Part shown: positions 7,379 to 9,645 of the stretch, piece by piece
Layout: each line of letters starts with the position of its first letter
Numbering within the stretch: the stretch's first letter is position 1
Assembly (NCBI GenBank): GCA_945871945.1
Contig: CAMBXY010000053.1
Coordinates: 1-9,645, forward strand
Origin: Bordetella parapertussis
Lineage (GTDB): Bacteria; Pseudomonadota; Gammaproteobacteria; Burkholderiales; Burkholderiaceae_C
Direction: 5' to 3'
DNA length: 9,645 bases
Program-made: the position numbers and the translations under genes
Notes under the pieces: generated by a model
The model's input: the letters and a program-made list of their open reading frames with translations, nothing else
What the model was told of the DNA's origin: nothing
Database searches by the model: none

Positions 7379-7768
7379 ATGCCAGCCTACCAACTCCGTG
7401 TTGAAGTCACACCTCACTACCTGCCCGAGCAATCCGCGCCCGAGGACGGTGTCTTCGCCTTTGCCTACTCAGTGCTGATTCGCAATACCGGCGACATAGG
7501 CGCGCAAGTGATTTCCCGCACTTGGCACATCAATGATGCCGAGGGTTTGCATGAAAAAATCAAAGGCTTGGGCGTGGTGGGCTACCAACCCTTGTTGCAA
7601 CCGGGCGAAGTGTTTGAATACACCAGCGGCGCGCGCCTGCGCACCCCCACGGGCACCATGCACGGCAGTTATTTTTGCGTGGCCGAGGACGGCGAACGGT
7701 TTGATATCGACATCCCTATGTTTGTTTTAGATGCCTTGAGCGACAGCGGCAAACGTCAAATGCATTGA
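7379..7768 (+). CDS. apaG: ApaG family protein (Co2+/Mg2+ efflux-associated)
   Basis: A 129-residue single-domain ApaG protein of the usual length, a small Fn3-like beta sandwich. The family hallmark is present at 63-97: GLGVVGYQPLLQPGEVF, then EYTSGARL, then PTGTMHGSY, followed by a C-terminal DIDIPMFVLD. Its biochemical role is not firmly known. Salmonella apaG (corD) mutants affect cobalt resistance and magnesium efflux, and the fold also occurs in eukaryotic F-box and polymerase-interacting proteins. It is the first plus-strand gene, divergent from rpe, and ends 6 bp before thiL, so the two are probably co-transcribed. Confidence 0.94.
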   Translation: MPAYQLRVEVTPHYLPEQSAPEDGVFAFAYSVLIRNTGDIGAQVISRTWHINDAEGLHEKIKGLGVVGYQPLLQPGEVFEYTSGARLRTPTGTMHGSYFCVAEDGERFDIDIPMFVLDALSDSGKRQMH

Positions 7769-7774
7769 CCCTCC

Positions 7775-8740
7775 ATGGGCGAATTTGATTTAATTGCCCG
7801 CTATTTCACCCGCCCTGGCCGCACAGCGGTGCTGGGCGTGGGCGACGACTGCGCTTTGCTGCAACCGCAGCACGGCATGCAACTGGCGGTGTCGTCCGAC
7901 ATGTTGGTGCAAGGCCGACATTTTTTATCCACCACCCCCGCGGCCGATGTAGGCCACAAAGCTTTGGCCGTGAACCTGAGCGACTTGGCGGCTTGCGGCG
8001 CCAAACCTTTGGCTTTCACTTTGGCTTTGGCCTTGCCGTCTGTCGACGAGGCTTGGCTGGCGGGCTTCGCCAAAGGCCTGTGGGCTTTGGCTGATGCCCA
8101 CAGCTGCGAATTAATCGGTGGCGACACCACCCAAGGGCCACTGAATATTTGCATCACCGTATTGGGCGAGGTGCCGCCGGGTGACGCCTTGCTGCGCCAG
8201 CATGCGCAGTTGGGCGACGATATTTATGTCAGCGGCACGGTGGGCGATGCGCGCTTGGCCCTGGAAGTTTTTCGTGGCAACCTCAGCCTGCAGACCGCTG
8301 ACTTTGAGGCTGCGCGTGCGCGCATGGACAGGCCCACGCCTCGGGTGTCGCTGGGCTTGGCATTGCGCGGCGTGGCCAATGCGGCCATCGACATCAGCGA
8401 CGGCTTGCTGGGTGACTTGGGTCACATCTTGCAGCGCTCCCATGTAGGCGCGGTGATAGAGACGGCGTGGGTGCAAGACAGCGCCGCCATCAGTGATGCG
8501 ATGCAAACCATCAGCTTTAACAAACGTTTAGACTTCGCTTTGGCCGGTGGCGACGACTACGAGCTGCTGTTTACCGCAGCGCCCGACCAAGCCGATGAGG
8601 TTTTGGCCGCCGCCGAGCAATCCGGCGTGAGCGTCACCTGCATAGGCCGCATCACACCCGTGGCTGGCTTGCAGGTGCTGGACTTGCAAGGCCTGCCCCT
8701 GTCGCGGCGCTTTGCCGGTTTTGACCACTTCGCTGTTTAA
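7775..8740 (+). CDS. thiL: Thiamine-monophosphate kinase
   Basis: Phosphorylates thiamine monophosphate with ATP to thiamine diphosphate, the last step of cofactor synthesis. The 321-residue PurM/AIR-synthase-like protein shows GVGDDCAL at 21-28, SSDMLVQGRHF at 40-50, the metal-binding NLSDLAACGA at 67-76, GGDT at 115-118, the domain-linking DISDGLLGDL at 206-215, and GGDDYELLF at 258-266. The acidic Mg/ATP residues typical of ThiL are all visible. The ATG at 7775 follows apaG by 6 bp with no strong Shine-Dalgarno. pgpA follows after 25 bp. The thiL-pgpA pairing is common in proteobacteria. Confidence 0.96.
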   Translation: MGEFDLIARYFTRPGRTAVLGVGDDCALLQPQHGMQLAVSSDMLVQGRHFLSTTPAADVGHKALAVNLSDLAACGAKPLAFTLALALPSVDEAWLAGFAKGLWALADAHSCELIGGDTTQGPLNICITVLGEVPPGDALLRQHAQLGDDIYVSGTVGDARLALEVFRGNLSLQTADFEAARARMDRPTPRVSLGLALRGVANAAIDISDGLLGDLGHILQRSHVGAVIETAWVQDSAAISDAMQTISFNKRLDFALAGGDDYELLFTAAPDQADEVLAAAEQSGVSVTCIGRITPVAGLQVLDLQGLPLSRRFAGFDHFAV

Positions 8741-8765
8741 CAACCCGCCCTTTAGAAAAGCTTTC

Positions 8766-9275
8766 ATGTCTTACGCCGCCAGTTTGCAAGCCTCGCGCTT
8801 CATGCTCTCTCACCCTGCTCACTGGGTGGCCATGGGTTTTGGCTCAGGTCTAAGCCCCTGGGCGCCAGGCACGGTCGGCACCCTGTGGGCTTGGGCCTCT
8901 TATTTATTGATGGACTATTGGCTGGACACCGAGCAACTGGCGTGTGTGCTGGTGGCTGCCTTGCCCTTGGGTTGGTGGGTCTGCAAGATCACAGCGGACC
9001 ATATGCAAGTCAATGACCCCAGCTCCATTGTGTGGGATGAGATCGCCGCTTTTTGGTGGATATTGTTTTTATGGATGCCCGCCAGTTTGACCGGGCAATT
9101 TGTCGCCTTTGTGTTGTTTCGATTGTTTGACGCGGTCAAGCCCGGCCCTGTGGGCTGGGCAGACGCGGCGTTTCACGGGCAGGGGTGGCGTGGCGGCTTT
9201 GGCATCATGTTTGATGACATCGTGGCGGCTTTTTGTACGCTGCTGTGTTTGGCACTTTGGCAGGCGACACGATGA
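8766..9275 (+). CDS. pgpA: Phosphatidylglycerophosphatase A
   Basis: Dephosphorylates phosphatidylglycerol phosphate to phosphatidylglycerol in the inner membrane. The 169-residue protein has the PgpA signatures GFGSGLSPWAPGTVGTL at 24-40, DPSSIVWDE at 84-92, FRLFDAVKPGPVGWAD at 118-133 and GGFGIMFDD at 143-151, with acidic residues in the expected Mg-binding spots. Hydrophobic stretches near 36-50, 58-73, 95-118 and 149-165 fit a membrane protein. I chose the ATG at 8766; the frame opens earlier at a TTG (8712) inside thiL, but that extension is not family-like. The TGA overlaps the next gene's ATG (ATGA). Confidence 0.96.
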   Translation: MSYAASLQASRFMLSHPAHWVAMGFGSGLSPWAPGTVGTLWAWASYLLMDYWLDTEQLACVLVAALPLGWWVCKITADHMQVNDPSSIVWDEIAAFWWILFLWMPASLTGQFVAFVLFRLFDAVKPGPVGWADAAFHGQGWRGGFGIMFDDIVAAFCTLLCLALWQATR

Positions 9276-9645
9276 ACACGCAACACACTGTTTCTACCTT
9301 GGCGGATGCGCTGCTGCAGCGCGGCTGGATGTTGGCCAGCGCCGAGAGTTGCACCGGCGGCATGATCGCTGCGGCTTGCACCGACTTGGCAGGCTCCAGC
9401 CAATGGTTTGAGCGTGGTTTTGTCAGTTACAGCAACGAGGCCAAGCACGACATGTTGGGTGTGCCAAGCGCTGTTTTGGCGCGTCACGGCGCGGTCAGCG
9501 AAGAAGTCGCCCAAGCCATGGTGCTGGGCGCTTTGAAAAAATCTCAAGCGCAAGTGGCTGTGGCGGTCACGGGTATTGCGGGACCCAGCGGCGGCAGCCC
9601 CACCAAGCCCGTGGGCACGGTGTGTTTTGCCTGGGGTCTGCCCAC
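9272..9645 (+). CDS. pncC: CinA C-terminal family amidase, nicotinamide-nucleotide amidase (partial)
   Basis: Probably deamidates nicotinamide mononucleotide to nicotinic acid mononucleotide in pyridine nucleotide salvage. The first 124 residues are present and the gene runs off the window. Hallmarks: SAESCTGG at 23-30, GSSQWFERGFVSYSNEAK at 41-58, LGV at 62-64, GAVSEEVAQAM at 73-83, TGIAGPSGG at 100-108 and KPVGTV at 112-117. It begins at this domain without the N-terminal CinA (MoaB-like) region, so it is the stand-alone PncC/YgaD form. The ATG overlaps the pgpA stop by 4 bases, indicating coupling in the thiL-pgpA-pncC group. Specific substrate is by family resemblance; older names are CinA-like or competence/damage-inducible protein. 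Confidence 0.93.
   Translation, partial: MNTQHTVSTLADALLQRGWMLASAESCTGGMIAAACTDLAGSSQWFERGFVSYSNEAKHDMLGVPSAVLARHGAVSEEVAQAMVLGALKKSQAQVAVAVTGIAGPSGGSPTKPVGTVCFAWGLP

Overview
The window looks like ordinary chromosomal core sequence from a betaproteobacterium of the order Burkholderiales, most likely Comamonadaceae. This rests on the gene families, the split trp arrangement (trpE-trpG-trpD-trpC with no trpF, trpB or trpA following), the N-terminal sequence style of TrpE, and the adjacency of tRNA-Tyr/Gly/Thr to tuf. The placement is inference from gene content and remembered protein sequences; no search was run. I see no phage, insertion sequence, CRISPR array, toxin-antitoxin or defence system, and no convincing new multi-gene system.

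Layout. Positions 1-453 (minus strand) hold the start of tuf, preceded by tRNA-Thr(GGU), tRNA-Gly(UCC) and tRNA-Tyr(GUA), read from an extended -10 promoter near 466-474. Positions 540-7322 are one long minus-strand block, in transcription order: rpe, a small secreted DUF1566-type protein, gph, a 222-bp regulatory gap, then trpE, trpG, trpD, trpC and ung. From 7379 the plus strand carries apaG, thiL, pgpA and the start of a pncC/cinA-type amidase gene, which runs off the window end. The two blocks diverge from a 56-bp gap at 7323-7378.

How the genes work together. TrpE and TrpG form anthranilate synthase (chorismate plus glutamine to anthranilate). TrpD adds the phosphoribosyl group and TrpC closes the indole ring to indole-3-glycerol phosphate. 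The junctions are tight (ATGA overlaps at E/G and G/D, 2 bp at D/C, 8 bp at C/ung), which suggests one translationally coupled message with DNA repair gene ung as its last cistron. rpe and gph supply pentose-phosphate epimerisation and phosphoglycolate removal. On the plus strand, thiL (thiamine diphosphate synthesis), pgpA (phosphatidylglycerol synthesis) and pncC (pyridine nucleotide salvage) are packed as a probable housekeeping operon behind apaG.

Points worth a second look are the trpE leader (a strong hairpin, a segment complementary to the trpE ribosome binding site, and Trp codons directly after the stop of a short ORF), C instead of U at position 55 of tRNA-Thr, a DUF1566 gene inserted between rpe and gph, and a KHGGR variant in TrpD.
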